From: an uncultured Gammaproteobacteria bacterium
GTDB lineage: Bacteria > Pseudomonadota > Gammaproteobacteria > Pseudomonadales > Pseudohongiellaceae
DNA: 64,000 nt
Assembly (NCBI GenBank): GCA_903853385.1
Contig: CAINTJ010000027.1
Location: 62,001-126,000 of the forward strand
Direction: 5' to 3'
The translations under genes and the position numbers were made by a program. Below are positions 38,721 to 47,630 of the stretch, piece by piece; the first letter of the stretch is position 1, and each line of letters starts with the position of its first letter. The notes under the pieces are model-generated. The model worked only from the letters and a program-made list of their open reading frames with translations. It was not told the origin of the DNA and did not search any database.

Positions 38721-39566
38721 TCAGGGGTAGAGGGTCTTGTCTCTCGCCAGCAGGTTGTTTGTGTAGATTACAGCCTGCAGGTCCTGAATGTACTTTTCAC
38801 CACGTTCCGAATATTTGACCAAACCTTCGGTCAACGATATGCCATCAATCGGTTTGGAGTCCTGCCGTAGCTCCTGCCTGATCAAACGCAAATCCTGGTA
38901 ACCGGGAAAGGTATTCAGATTGCGGAAATAGGCATTCACCGCAGCTTCCACACTGGTAAAGCTTTTCACTTCATGGCTGGCATAGGCACGACGACCGCCC
39001 GGGATCAGCCCGCAGCCTTCGGTATAGCACCATTGACCAAAAAAGTTATTGCCCTCTTGTGCAAAGCGCGAGGTGCCCCAGCCCGACTCGTTGGCGGCCT
39101 GCGCCAGCACCAGCGAAGGCGGCAACACATCCACCCTGTGCATCAGGCGATCAAGGAAACCGGCTTCATGCAGGTCATCTGCCCTGATTTCGTATTTACG
39201 GGCCAGATCCCACAAGAACACATTGTCATCATGCCTGAGCGCCACCCCTACCTTGATCCTGGCGACAATCAATTGCAGGCGCAGCCGCTGTTTACGTACT
39301 TCGGCGTTCTTAGCATCTATATAGGGTTGCAGGAAATCAAAAAACGCCTGTTTCTTGAGCTGGGTATCACGAATGGCAGCGAAATCCGGCAAGATCACCA
39401 CTGAGGGCTCAGGGATGTGGTAATCACTCAGCGAGCGGATAGTGAATTGGGGTTTCAACACTTGTGATGCTTGCGGTGCAGGCAAATGATATGCCCCGGC
39501 CACCATGGCTGCGACCAGCAAGGTTTGCATCAAGATTGCATGTCGTTGTTTGGTGCTTGTCGACAT
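38721..39566 (-). CDS. Bax-like exported glucosaminidase
   Basis: Glucosaminidase-domain protein of the Bax/FlgJ-type lysozyme superfamily, probably cutting peptidoglycan. The conserved pocket is PPSLVLAQAANESGWGTSRF (catalytic Glu in NESGWG), followed by GNNFFGQWCYTEGCG and SVEAAVNAYFRNLNTFPGYQ. The start at 39566 gives 281 residues with a membrane/signal segment at about 10-27. In-frame ATGs further up (39635, 39659) are less likely, because a TATAAT sits at 39642-39637, just before the first of them. Pairing with the deacetylase suggests shared cell-wall targets. Confidence 0.85.
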   Translation of the reverse strand: MSTSTKQRHAILMQTLLVAAMVAGAYHLPAPQASQVLKPQFTIRSLSDYHIPEPSVVILPDFAAIRDTQLKKQAFFDFLQPYIDAKNAEVRKQRLRLQLIVARIKVGVALRHDDNVFLWDLARKYEIRADDLHEAGFLDRLMHRVDVLPPSLVLAQAANESGWGTSRFAQEGNNFFGQWCYTEGCGLIPGGRRAYASHEVKSFTSVEAAVNAYFRNLNTFPGYQDLRLIRQELRQDSKPIDGISLTEGLVKYSERGEKYIQDLQAVIYTNNLLARDKTLYP

Positions 39567-39636
39567 AAGGTAGGTGGGGGGTTGCCTGATGGATGAATAG
39601 GGGGCCTTGCCAGTAGCCGTTGAAAGTTTAACCATA

Positions 39637-39642
39637 ATTATA
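39637..39642 (-). promoter_or_regulatory. Possible -10 element of the Bax-like gene
   Basis: Perfect TATAAT on the minus strand 71 bp before the preferred ATG at 39566. No convincing -35. If real, it rules out the upstream start codons at 39635 and 39659. Confidence 0.35.
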
Positions 39643-39735
39643 TCACACCGCTCATGCACAGCCGGAGGCCAGGAAACCTGGGGTAACTATAATTAATGTG
39701 TTTTATTAAATATTATTTGTATCTAATTGATAGTA

Positions 39736-40035
39736 TTATTTTTTACTAGAGCATAATGGAGAGGCAGGAACCGCAGCAACTTGCCACTCTGCCGGGGTAT
39801 AAAGATGCAGAGCCAGAGCATGTACCGGCCCTGCCAGCTCGGCGTTCAGGACTGCATACAGCTGCTGATGCCGCTTCACTTTGCTCATGCCCTGGAACTG
39901 CTGGGCCACCACCACCAGTTTGAAATGGGAATCCGTGCGTGGGCCAGAGTGCATATGACTTTCGTTTTCCACCTGCACCAGCACCGGCTGGAGTGCCTGC
40001 TGGACTTTTTGGGTGATAGCGTCTGCGACTGTCAT
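39736..40035 (-). CDS. bolA: BolA family protein
   Basis: Small cytosolic protein linked to stress response and, with monothiol glutaredoxins, to Fe-S handling. From the ATG at 40035 it has 99 residues with a BolA core: SHFKLVVVAQQFQGMSKVKRH, then VHALALHLYTPAEW and ASPLC near the end, parallel to E. coli BolA (VHALALHTYTIKEW, ASPPC). The frame is open to 40062, but MTVADAITQKV fits best. It is divergent from rbgA and 76 bp of AT-rich spacer follows it. Confidence 0.9.
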   Translation of the reverse strand: MTVADAITQKVQQALQPVLVQVENESHMHSGPRTDSHFKLVVVAQQFQGMSKVKRHQQLYAVLNAELAGPVHALALHLYTPAEWQVAAVPASPLCSSKK

Positions 40036-40131
40036 GTTCTGGATTCCCGGCATAGGCAACAATGGATAACGCTAAGGAATATTGGGGTTAGCGACTAAAA
40101 TAACAACTGTTCACGGATTCCAGGAGTAGTC

Positions 40132-41016
40132 ATGACCATAGGTTGGTACCCCGGCCACATGCACAAGGCCCGCAAGGATATAACCCTGGCCCTGCAGCAA
40201 GTGGATGCCGTGCTGGAAATTGTGGATGCCCGTCTACCCTATGCCAGTGAAAACCCTTTACTTAACCAGCTGATAGGCAGCAAACCGCGCCTGCGCGTGC
40301 TCAACAAGGCTGACCTTGCCGATCCGGCAGTATCCAAACGCTGGCTGGCCTGGTACGAAGCCCAGGGCATCCCCTGCATGTTGTTTGAAAAGGAAGATGC
40401 CACCGACCTCAAGATCCTGCTGCGTCGCAGCACTGCCAAGCTTGAGCGCAAAGCCAGCCGCGCCAACCGCTTGATGATCGTCGGCATCCCCAATGTTGGC
40501 AAGTCGACACTGATCAATCTGCTGGCCGGCCGCAAGATTGCCAAAGTAGGCGATGAGCCCGCGGTGACCAAGGCGCGTCAGGAAATCCAGCTGGGCGAAA
40601 ATCTGGTGTTGCTGGATACCCCCGGTATCTTGTGGCCCAAGCTGGAAGACCAGCAGGGAGCTTATCGCCTGGCCGCCAGTGGCGCCATCCGCAACACCGC
40701 GATAGAACTCGGGGATGTCGGCTTGTTCGCTGTGCAGTTTTTACAAGAGCGCTACCCAAGGGCTCTCAAGGACCGCTACGGCATTGATCCGGCCAGCCTG
40801 CAGCCGCTGGCCTGCCTGGAAGCCATTGGCAAGAAACGTGGCTGCCTGACCAAGGCCGGCATCGATTACACCAAGGCCGGTGAAGTTGTCATCAATGACC
40901 TGCGCACCGGCAAACTGGGCCGGATCAGCCTGGAAACTCCAGATGACATTCCTGCCGTATCACCACCAGAACCCAATTTCCCGGCCCAGGTACTTCCAGT
41001 CTCCCATGCAAGCTGA
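40132..41016 (+). CDS. ylqF: Ribosome biogenesis GTPase YlqF/RbgA
   Basis: Circularly permuted GTPase that helps assemble the 50S ribosomal subunit. The 294-residue product opens with WYPGHMHKARKDI. The G motifs come in permuted order: NKADL (G4) before GIPNVGKST (G1) and DTPGIL (G3). A C-terminal RNA-binding helical domain follows. The start of the cobalamin adenosyltransferase gene overlaps its last 11 bp. Confidence 0.93.
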   Translation: MTIGWYPGHMHKARKDITLALQQVDAVLEIVDARLPYASENPLLNQLIGSKPRLRVLNKADLADPAVSKRWLAWYEAQGIPCMLFEKEDATDLKILLRRSTAKLERKASRANRLMIVGIPNVGKSTLINLLAGRKIAKVGDEPAVTKARQEIQLGENLVLLDTPGILWPKLEDQQGAYRLAASGAIRNTAIELGDVGLFAVQFLQERYPRALKDRYGIDPASLQPLACLEAIGKKRGCLTKAGIDYTKAGEVVINDLRTGKLGRISLETPDDIPAVSPPEPNFPAQVLPVSHAS

Positions 41017-41602
41017 CAAATTCAACAAGACCATGGCCCTGCAAAAAGCCACCGTCGATGCCGGCATTGAGCGGGCCAATCAGGAGCGCAGTGTCATTGT
41101 GCTGCTCACTGGTGATGGCAAGGGTAAAACCACATCCGGCTTTGGCATGATTTTTCGAGCCTTGGGTTATGGGCAAAAGGTGGCAGTCGTCCAGTTCATC
41201 AAAGGCACCCAGGCCTCAGGGGAAGAACTACTGCTGCGCGATAGTTTCCCCGCAGTGCCTTTGGTGCAGATGGGTACCGGCTTCACATGGGACACCCAGA
41301 ATTTTACAGCCGACCAGGCGGCTGCCTGGCGTACCTGGCAAGCCGCTGCTGCGATGTTGAAAGATCCTGCGCTGGATGTACTGCTGCTGGACGAACTTAC
41401 TTATATGTTCGCCTACAAATTTCTCAACGAAGCGGAAGTGCTGGACGCCTTGCGTCAACGCTCACCGCAGCTAAGCGTCATCATCACCGGCCGCGGTGGC
41501 GGTACGCCACTACGGGAACTGGCGGATACAGTAAGCGAAGTGAAAAACGTGAAACATGCTTACGACAACGGCATCAAGGCACGAGCTGGCGTTGACTACT
41601 GA
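41006..41602 (+). CDS. cobO: Cob(I)alamin adenosyltransferase (CobO/BtuR type)
   Basis: Attaches the adenosyl group of ATP to corrinoids in cobalamin synthesis or salvage. The 198-residue product from the ATG at 41006 has the P-loop LTGDGKGKTTSGFG (34-47), VQFIKGTQASGE, VLLLDELTYMF and IITGRGGGTPLRELAD, all typical of the CobA/CobO family. It overlaps ylqF by 11 bp and converges with the class V aminotransferase gene. No other cobalamin gene is in the window. Confidence 0.94.
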   Translation: MQADKFNKTMALQKATVDAGIERANQERSVIVLLTGDGKGKTTSGFGMIFRALGYGQKVAVVQFIKGTQASGEELLLRDSFPAVPLVQMGTGFTWDTQNFTADQAAAWRTWQAAAAMLKDPALDVLLLDELTYMFAYKFLNEAEVLDALRQRSPQLSVIITGRGGGTPLRELADTVSEVKNVKHAYDNGIKARAGVDY

Positions 41603-41621
41603 CTTGTCAGCAAGCCGAACT

Positions 41622-42749
41622 TCAAATGATCTTGTCCAGCGCGGCTGCCAGTTGCGCAACTGTGCGATCAATATTCTGCAATTTGTCGAGACCGAACAGA
41701 CCGACGCGGAACGTCCTGAAATCAGCACGCTCATCGCACTGCAACGGGACACCTGCAGCAACTTGCAATCCCTGCGCAAGAAACTTGGAGCCGTTTTGCA
41801 ACTCTGCATCACCGGTGTAACTGACGACAACGCCAGGCGCCTTGAAGCCCTCGGCCGCAACACTGGCAAAGCCTTTGCTTTCCATTAATGCTCGTACCTT
41901 GTTACCCAGTTCCTGCTGCTGTGCTTTCAATTTGGCAAAGCCGTAAGCCTGCGTTTCCCGCATCAAATCCCGGAAAATGCGCAAACTGTCGGTAGGCATG
42001 GTGGCGTGATAGGCGTGACCGCCCTTCTCATAGGCTTCCATGATATGCAACCATTTGCCGAGATCGCAGGCAAAACTGGTGCTGGTGGTGGTGCGGGCGC
42101 GTTCCACAGCCCGGGTGCTGAGCATCACCAGCCCACAACAAGGTGAAGCACTCCAGCCTTTTTGCGGAGCACTGATCAACACATCAATGCCCAGCTTTTT
42201 CATGTCCAGCCAGATCGTGCCGGAGGCAATGCAATCGATTACCAACAGGCCACCGACTTCATGCACGGCATCGGCCATTGCACGCATATAGGAGTCCGGC
42301 AGCATCATGCCTGATGATGTTTCCACGTGCGGTGCAAAGACCACAGCCGGTTGCCGGGCTTTAATGGTGGCAACCACTTCTTCGATGGGGCAAGGCGCAA
42401 ACGGCGCCTGGCTTGCATCCAGGTCCTGACGAGCCTTCAGCACAATGGTTTCCGACGGCATCCGGCCCATGTCCAGAATCTGGGTCCAGCGATACGAGAA
42501 CCAGCCATTGCGAATTACCAGGCATTTTTGCGCAGTTGCAAACTGGCGGGCCACTGACTCCATGCCGAAGGTGCCGCTGCCGGGTACGATCGCCACTGCA
42601 TCCGCCTGATAGACCTCTTTCAGGAGTACGGAACAATCGCGCATCACCCCTTGAAAGGCCTGGGACATGTGGTTGAGAGCGCGGTCGGTATAGACCACTG
42701 AATATTCCAGCAGACCATCGGGGTCTACATTGGGGAGCAAGCCGGGCAT
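41622..42749 (-). CDS. Class V PLP aminotransferase (alanine/serine-glyoxylate type)
   Basis: PLP-dependent aminotransferase of the AGXT/serine-pyruvate group. The 375-residue product has VPGSGTFGMESVARQF (cofactor phosphate binding), DCIASGTIWLD (Asp that contacts the PLP ring) and the Schiff-base lysine K197 (SAPQKGWSASPCCG). The C-terminal FRVGLFGLDKLQNID is typical. The exact substrate pair cannot be read from sequence; alanine, serine or aminoethylphosphonate with glyoxylate or pyruvate are candidates. It stands alone, divergent from ppnN. Confidence 0.8.
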   Translation of the reverse strand: MPGLLPNVDPDGLLEYSVVYTDRALNHMSQAFQGVMRDCSVLLKEVYQADAVAIVPGSGTFGMESVARQFATAQKCLVIRNGWFSYRWTQILDMGRMPSETIVLKARQDLDASQAPFAPCPIEEVVATIKARQPAVVFAPHVETSSGMMLPDSYMRAMADAVHEVGGLLVIDCIASGTIWLDMKKLGIDVLISAPQKGWSASPCCGLVMLSTRAVERARTTTSTSFACDLGKWLHIMEAYEKGGHAYHATMPTDSLRIFRDLMRETQAYGFAKLKAQQQELGNKVRALMESKGFASVAAEGFKAPGVVVSYTGDAELQNGSKFLAQGLQVAAGVPLQCDERADFRTFRVGLFGLDKLQNIDRTVAQLAAALDKII

Positions 42750-42970
42750 GGAGTAATCCTGTTATCTTCGATTTGGCAATGTTAAGGGTTCCCTGCCAGA
42801 AAAGCACTGACACGCACCTCACACTGCAGCTCCAAGTTTACCTCATGCGTGGCTTAGACCTCCATCAACGATGCTAATACCGGCAATTACACGCCTCTAC
42901 AGCAGCACACGACTAGTATAAAGTCGAATCTGCACGGGTTTGCCTTCCGACCTCCTTCACAGAGAACTGC

Positions 42971-44380
42971 ATGAGTAATCCGCTTGAATCAACTTCTGTC
43001 ACCCAGTTGGACGCCGATGACTTTGTCCACACGCGGGTATCGCCCCTGGGCAGCCTGGAAAATCTGTCACAGCGCGAAGTCAATCAACTATTGTCGACCG
43101 AGCAGAGTGAGGTTTACCAGCTGTTCCGGCGCTGTGCATTGGCCGTGTTGAACTGCGGCAATGAAACCGATGATTCACGGGCCATCTTCGAAAAATATCG
43201 CGACTTCGAGATTCACCTGGGCCGAAAACCCTGGGGGGTCAAACTGAAGATCCGCAACGCACCCGCCAAAGCCTTTGTTGACGGACAGATGATAAGAGGC
43301 ATCAAGGAGCATCTGTTCGCCGTGCTGCGTGACATCATTTACATCCACGATGCCATTCTCGGAACCCAGCGTTTTGATTTGAAAGAAACCAACGGCATTA
43401 CCAATGCGGTTTACCATATCCTGCGCAATGCGCGCCTGCTTGACTATAAAGGCCGGCCCAATCTGGTAGTGTGCTGGGGAGGCCATTCAATCAGCGCCAG
43501 CGAATATGACTACACCAAGAAGGTGGGTTATGAACTCGGCTTGCGGGGCATGAGTGTATGCACCGGTTGTGGCCCGGGTGCGATGAAAGGCCCCATGAAG
43601 GGCGCGACCATTGGCCATGCCAAGCAACGTATCAACGATGGTCGCTATATCGGCATGACGGAGCCAGGCATTATTGCCGCCGAGCCTCCCAATCCGATTG
43701 TCAATCAACTTGTCATCATGCCCGATATTGAAAAACGCCTGGAGGCATTCCTGCGCGTGGGGCACGGCATTGTGGTATTTCCCGGCGGTGCAGGTACTGC
43801 TGAAGAAATTTTATATTTACTGGGCATCCTGCTTGACCCTGCCAATGCTGATCACCCTTATCCGGTAGTGTTTACCGGCCCTGCAGTTTCTGCCGAATAC
43901 TTCCACAAAATTGACCAGTTCATTGCCGGTACACTGGGGGAAGCAGCGCGCAAACGTTACAAAATAATCATTGATGATCCTGCCCAGGCCGCGCGCGAAA
44001 TGGCGCAGGGCATGGAGCTGGTGCGCGAACACCGCCGCTCCCATAGTGATGCTTACAATTTCAACTGGCTGATGAACATTCCGCTGGAATTCCAGAAGCC
44101 CTTTGATCCTACTCATGCGGCGATGGCAGATTTGACACTTAGTCGCGACTTGCCGGCACATGAACTCGCTGCCAATTTGCGACGGGCGTTTTCCGGCATT
44201 GTCGCGGGCAATGTCAAGGAAGTGGGCCTGCTGGCGATCGAAGCGCATGGCGTCTATGAACTGCATGGTGACCCCGTGGTGATGAATCTGATGGATGAGT
44301 TATTGGCCGGGTTTGTTGCACAAAAACGCATGAAACTGCAGGGTGACTACAAACCGTGTTACCGCCTGGTGAAAGCATAA
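42971..44380 (+). CDS. ppnN: Pyrimidine/purine nucleotide 5'-monophosphate nucleosidase PpnN
   Basis: LOG-family enzyme (YgdH) that splits nucleoside monophosphates into base and ribose 5-phosphate; in E. coli it responds to (p)ppGpp. The 469-residue product has an N-terminal PpnN extension (RVSPLGSLENLSQREVNQL) and the Rossmann-like nucleotide site VCWGGHSISASEYDYTKKVG. The LOG signature is FPGGAGTAEEILYLLGIL, and an extra C-terminal domain follows. Length matches E. coli PpnN (454). A bidirectional terminator follows. Confidence 0.94.
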   Translation: MSNPLESTSVTQLDADDFVHTRVSPLGSLENLSQREVNQLLSTEQSEVYQLFRRCALAVLNCGNETDDSRAIFEKYRDFEIHLGRKPWGVKLKIRNAPAKAFVDGQMIRGIKEHLFAVLRDIIYIHDAILGTQRFDLKETNGITNAVYHILRNARLLDYKGRPNLVVCWGGHSISASEYDYTKKVGYELGLRGMSVCTGCGPGAMKGPMKGATIGHAKQRINDGRYIGMTEPGIIAAEPPNPIVNQLVIMPDIEKRLEAFLRVGHGIVVFPGGAGTAEEILYLLGILLDPANADHPYPVVFTGPAVSAEYFHKIDQFIAGTLGEAARKRYKIIIDDPAQAAREMAQGMELVREHRRSHSDAYNFNWLMNIPLEFQKPFDPTHAAMADLTLSRDLPAHELAANLRRAFSGIVAGNVKEVGLLAIEAHGVYELHGDPVVMNLMDELLAGFVAQKRMKLQGDYKPCYRLVKA

Positions 44381-44396
44381 TCATTTCAAAACCCAT

Positions 44397-44434
44397 AAAA
44401 AAACCCCGCCGGTTAATACCGGCAGGGTTTTTAT
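44397..44434. terminator. Bidirectional rho-independent terminator (ppnN / fusA)
   Basis: Stem AAACCC-C-GCCGGT, loop TAAT, ACCGGC-A-GGGTTT, flanked by an A-run on the left and a T-run on the right. It can terminate ppnN transcription rightward and fusA transcription leftward. Confidence 0.9.
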
Positions 44435-44450
44435 CAACCAGTTAAATTGT

Positions 44451-46541
44451 TTATTTTTTAGCGGCTGCTTTCTTTTCTTTCTCTTTGGCGATTACCGTTT
44501 CAGAGACATTGCTCGGGCATGGAGAATAGTGCGAAAACTCCATTGAGAACTGACCGCGACCTGAAGTCATGGTTCGCAGGGTGCTGATGTAACCAAACAT
44601 GTCGGCCAGCGGCACGTTGGCTTTGATACGCACACCGGTCAGGTTCTTTTCCTGATCCAGGATCATGCCACGACGACGGTTCAAATCACCGATGACATCA
44701 CCTACGTGATCTTCAGGGCTGTAAACATCCACCTTCATGATGGGTTCAAGCAGTTGCGGGCCGGCTTTTGGCATGGTTTGACGGAACGCACCTTTGGCCG
44801 CGATTTCAAACGCAATGGCTGAGGAGTCGACGGCGTGGAAGGCACCGTCGATCAGATCGACTTCAACGTCCAGCACCGGGAAGCCTGCCAGGGTTCCCGT
44901 TGACATCATCAACCGGAAGCCCTTTTCTACGGCCGGATAAAATTCCTTGGGAACACTACCGCCCACCACCGAGGTAAGGAAGGTGAAACCGGAGTTGGGT
45001 TCACCCGGACGGATGATGTAATCAATCTTGCCGTATTGTCCCGAACCGCCCGATTGCTTCTTGTGGGTATAGCTGTCTTCGACTTCGCGGGTGATGGTTT
45101 CGCGGTATGCCACCTGCGGCTGGCCTACTACCAGCTCAACACCGTAGGTACGCTTCAGAATGTCGACTTTGATATCGAGGTGCAATTCACCCATGCCTTT
45201 GAGGATGATCTCGCCGGAGTCGATATCGGTTTCAACACGGAAAGTCGGGTCTTCTGCTACCATTTTGCCGATGGCGATGCCCATTTTTTCAGTGGAGCCT
45301 TTGTCTTTTGGCGTCACCGAGATGGAAATTACCGGCTCCGGGAACACCATCGCTTCCAGCGTACATTCGTGTTTGGGATCACACAGCGTGTGACCGGTTT
45401 GCACGTTCTTCATGCCAACGATGGCGATAATGTCGCCGGCTTCAGCATGGCTCAGTTCGTTACGTTCATTCGCCTGCATTTCAACCATGCGGCCAACACG
45501 GTCGGTTTTGCCGGTAAACGAGTTAAGGATGGTGTCACCTTTGTTCAATACTCCGGAGTAGATACGGCAGAAAGTCAGGGCACCAAAGCGGTCATCCATG
45601 ATTTTGAATGCCAAGGCGCGGAATGGCTCATCGGCTGAAACGATGGCAAATTTACCGTTGGGCTTGCCTTCTTCATCAGTCAATGGCTGCGGATTGACTT
45701 CGTGTGGTGCTGGCAAATAATCAACCACCGCGTCCAACAGCAGCTGCATGCCTTTGTTTTTGAAAGCCGAGCCACAGTAGGTGGGGAAGTAGACCAGTTC
45801 ACGCGTACCCTTGCGGATGCAACGTTTGATTTCTGCCTCGGAAATTTCTTCGCCTTCCAGGAACTTCATCAACACTTCGTCATCGACTTCAACAGCTGTT
45901 TCGATCAACTGGTTACGATACAACTCCACTTCATCAACCATCTCGGCTGGTACGTCACTGACGCTGTAGTTTTCCGGCTGGCCGGTTTCGTCCCAAATGT
46001 AGGCTTTACGAGCCAGAACATCGATCACACCTACGAAGGTTTCTTCGCTACCGATCGGCAAGGTCATGATCAGGGGGCGCGCGCCCAATACTTTTTGTAC
46101 CTGGGCGGTGACTTTCAGGAAATCGGCACCCACACGGTCCAATTTGTTTACGAATATCAAACGAGCCACTTTGGAGTCGTTCGCATAACGCCAGTTGGTC
46201 TCTGACTGCGGCTCAACTCCGCCGGAACCACAGAATACGCCGATGCCGCCGTCCAGTACTTTCAAGGAGCGATAGACTTCCACGGTAAAATCGACGTGGC
46301 CGGGGGTATCAATTACGTTGAAGCGGGTGCCTTTCCAGAAACAGCTCACCGCGGCAGACTGGATGGTGATGCCGCGCTCGGCTTCCTGGACCATGAAATC
46401 GGTAGTTGACTCACCTTCATGAACCTCACCAATCTTGTGGATTCTGCCGGTCAGCTTGAGGATGCGCTCAGTGGTAGTGGTTTTTCCGGCATCGACGTGG
46501 GCGAAGATACCAATATTTCTGTAAAGGGATAAATCAGTCAT
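44451..46541 (-). CDS. fusA: Elongation factor G paralogue (outside the str operon)
   Basis: Translocation GTPase. From the ATG at 46541 it has 696 residues: P-loop AHVDAGKT (14-21), switch [24 protein letters not shown], and domains II-V with the conserved GMGELHLDI and [16 protein letters not shown]. The C-terminus has a Lys/Glu tail ([11 protein letters not shown]). It differs from canonical EF-G at several usually fixed spots ([20 protein letters not shown] instead of AVVVFCAVGGVQPQSET). No rpsL, rpsG or tuf gene is near, so this looks like a second EF-G (EF-G2 type). The frame is open to 46580, but [17 protein letters not shown] is the natural start. Confidence 0.88.
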   Translation of the reverse strand: MTDLSLYRNIGIFAHVDAGKTTTTERILKLTGRIHKIGEVHEGESTTDFMVQEAERGITIQSAAVSCFWKGTRFNVIDTPGHVDFTVEVYRSLKVLDGGIGVFCGSGGVEPQSETNWRYANDSKVARLIFVNKLDRVGADFLKVTAQVQKVLGARPLIMTLPIGSEETFVGVIDVLARKAYIWDETGQPENYSVSDVPAEMVDEVELYRNQLIETAVEVDDEVLMKFLEGEEISEAEIKRCIRKGTRELVYFPTYCGSAFKNKGMQLLLDAVVDYLPAPHEVNPQPLTDEEGKPNGKFAIVSADEPFRALAFKIMDDRFGALTFCRIYSGVLNKGDTILNSFTGKTDRVGRMVEMQANERNELSHAEAGDIIAIVGMKNVQTGHTLCDPKHECTLEAMVFPEPVISISVTPKDKGSTEKMGIAIGKMVAEDPTFRVETDIDSGEIILKGMGELHLDIKVDILKRTYGVELVVGQPQVAYRETITREVEDSYTHKKQSGGSGQYGKIDYIIRPGEPNSGFTFLTSVVGGSVPKEFYPAVEKGFRLMMSTGTLAGFPVLDVEVDLIDGAFHAVDSSAIAFEIAAKGAFRQTMPKAGPQLLEPIMKVDVYSPEDHVGDVIGDLNRRRGMILDQEKNLTGVRIKANVPLADMFGYISTLRTMTSGRGQFSMEFSHYSPCPSNVSETVIAKEKEKKAAAKK

Positions 46542-46656
46542 AGCGCTCTCTATAATGCTGGGGTGAAAAAGGCGCTGCACGATACACTAAATCAGGCCAA
46601 TTTGCCCGAGGGTATATAAGGAAAACCGCCCTTTTCGCAGGAAACCAGCCTGGACT

Positions 46657-46665
46657 CCCCCCCCC
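46657..46665. repeat. C9/G9 homopolymer in the C13 peptidase-fusA spacer
   Basis: Nine consecutive C on the plus strand, 116 bp upstream of the fusA start. It is not inside a convincing gene, so slippage here could only change spacing or regulation. Confidence 0.6.
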
Positions 46666-46761
46666 ACCACCTATTCGTCCCCTCCTGAAAGCTGCGGTCC
46701 AGCCTGCCAGTGCCGGACAGCAGTCCCGCCGGCCAGCATCAAGCCTGAAGTTGCATGGCTG

Positions 46762-47571
46762 TTAAAACACCCGACCCGTAGCCGGGTCCTGGGAGGCTTC
46801 AAGTGCGGGCAGTGCCAAATCGCGCATGTGAGGGCCGAAGAAGACTTGCGGCTTTGATGAAGGAAAATTATTGGTCCGCTCGGTCGAATTGACGCAAGTC
46901 CTGACATCATCCGCCAGCAATCCCCAGTTGTTGTGACGGGGCCAGGCATCGATAAAACACTGATCGAAAAACGTGTAATGCAGGTTGTTGGAGCATCCGA
47001 AAGAGGGCAAGTTGGCAGCGCTCGCAGACATCACAATCCGCTCCTCGCGGGTAATGCCTGGACGCATATAGGTACCGCTAAAACAGGCGGAAACCACCAG
47101 GATCGTCGGCCGTCCCGCGCACGGGTTCAGCATTGACTCCAAGCGCGAAGGGCGTACGAAATACTGGGGGGTATCTGCCGACATCGCAATGCCGTCCGGC
47201 GAGCCATGCCCGGTCAGATAAACCAGGCAACCCTCACCCTCCTGCGGACTGAGCATGGCCAGCGAACGCTCCAGTCCCTGCAAACCGCTGGCCAGCCACC
47301 GTTTGTCTGCGCTGGCATGCAGTTCTGTGAAGGAAGCAATATCACTATGACCTTTGAGCACCTGGGCAAAATCATTGACGAAGTTATCAAAGACGTTTTG
47401 CTCATTGCCCACTGCGGCCAGCACCACATGCCAACGTGTGGCGCTGTGTGCTGTCTGCGCCGCCACTGGCACGCCACTGTCCGCCTGCGCAAATAGACCG
47501 TCGCTCGGCGCTGCACCCGCGCCAGCAGCCAGCGACGCAGACAATATCAATAATATCAGGACAGTTTTCAT
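46762..47571 (-). CDS. Secreted C13-family (legumain-like) cysteine peptidase
   Basis: Predicted exported cysteine peptidase of clan CD, C13-like. Signal peptide about 1-20 (VLILLILSASLAAGAGA/A). The fold hallmarks are a hydrophobic strand followed by the catalytic His122 (LVYLTGHGSPDG), then the catalytic Cys163 after a second strand (ILVVSACFSGTY). Further cysteines at 151, 193, 205 and 226 could form disulfides in the periplasm. At 269 residues it is a minimal catalytic domain. Substrate unknown. It lies 59 bp downstream of the aldehyde dehydrogenase and 220 bp upstream of fusA, on the same strand. Confidence 0.8.
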   Translation of the reverse strand: MKTVLILLILSASLAAGAGAAPSDGLFAQADSGVPVAAQTAHSATRWHVVLAAVGNEQNVFDNFVNDFAQVLKGHSDIASFTELHASADKRWLASGLQGLERSLAMLSPQEGEGCLVYLTGHGSPDGIAMSADTPQYFVRPSRLESMLNPCAGRPTILVVSACFSGTYMRPGITREERIVMSASAANLPSFGCSNNLHYTFFDQCFIDAWPRHNNWGLLADDVRTCVNSTERTNNFPSSKPQVFFGPHMRDLALPALEASQDPATGRVF

Positions 47572-47630
47572 GGCATGGTTAATCCATGGCGCACCGTTCA
47601 GCTGAACACGTGCCGTTAGTTTTACCCGGT

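Noticed and set aside
46671-46949. 92-codon frame overlapping the start of the fusA upstream region and the C13 gene
   Set aside because: Out of frame with the C13 peptidase, which has a signal peptide and catalytic dyad; no ribosome site.
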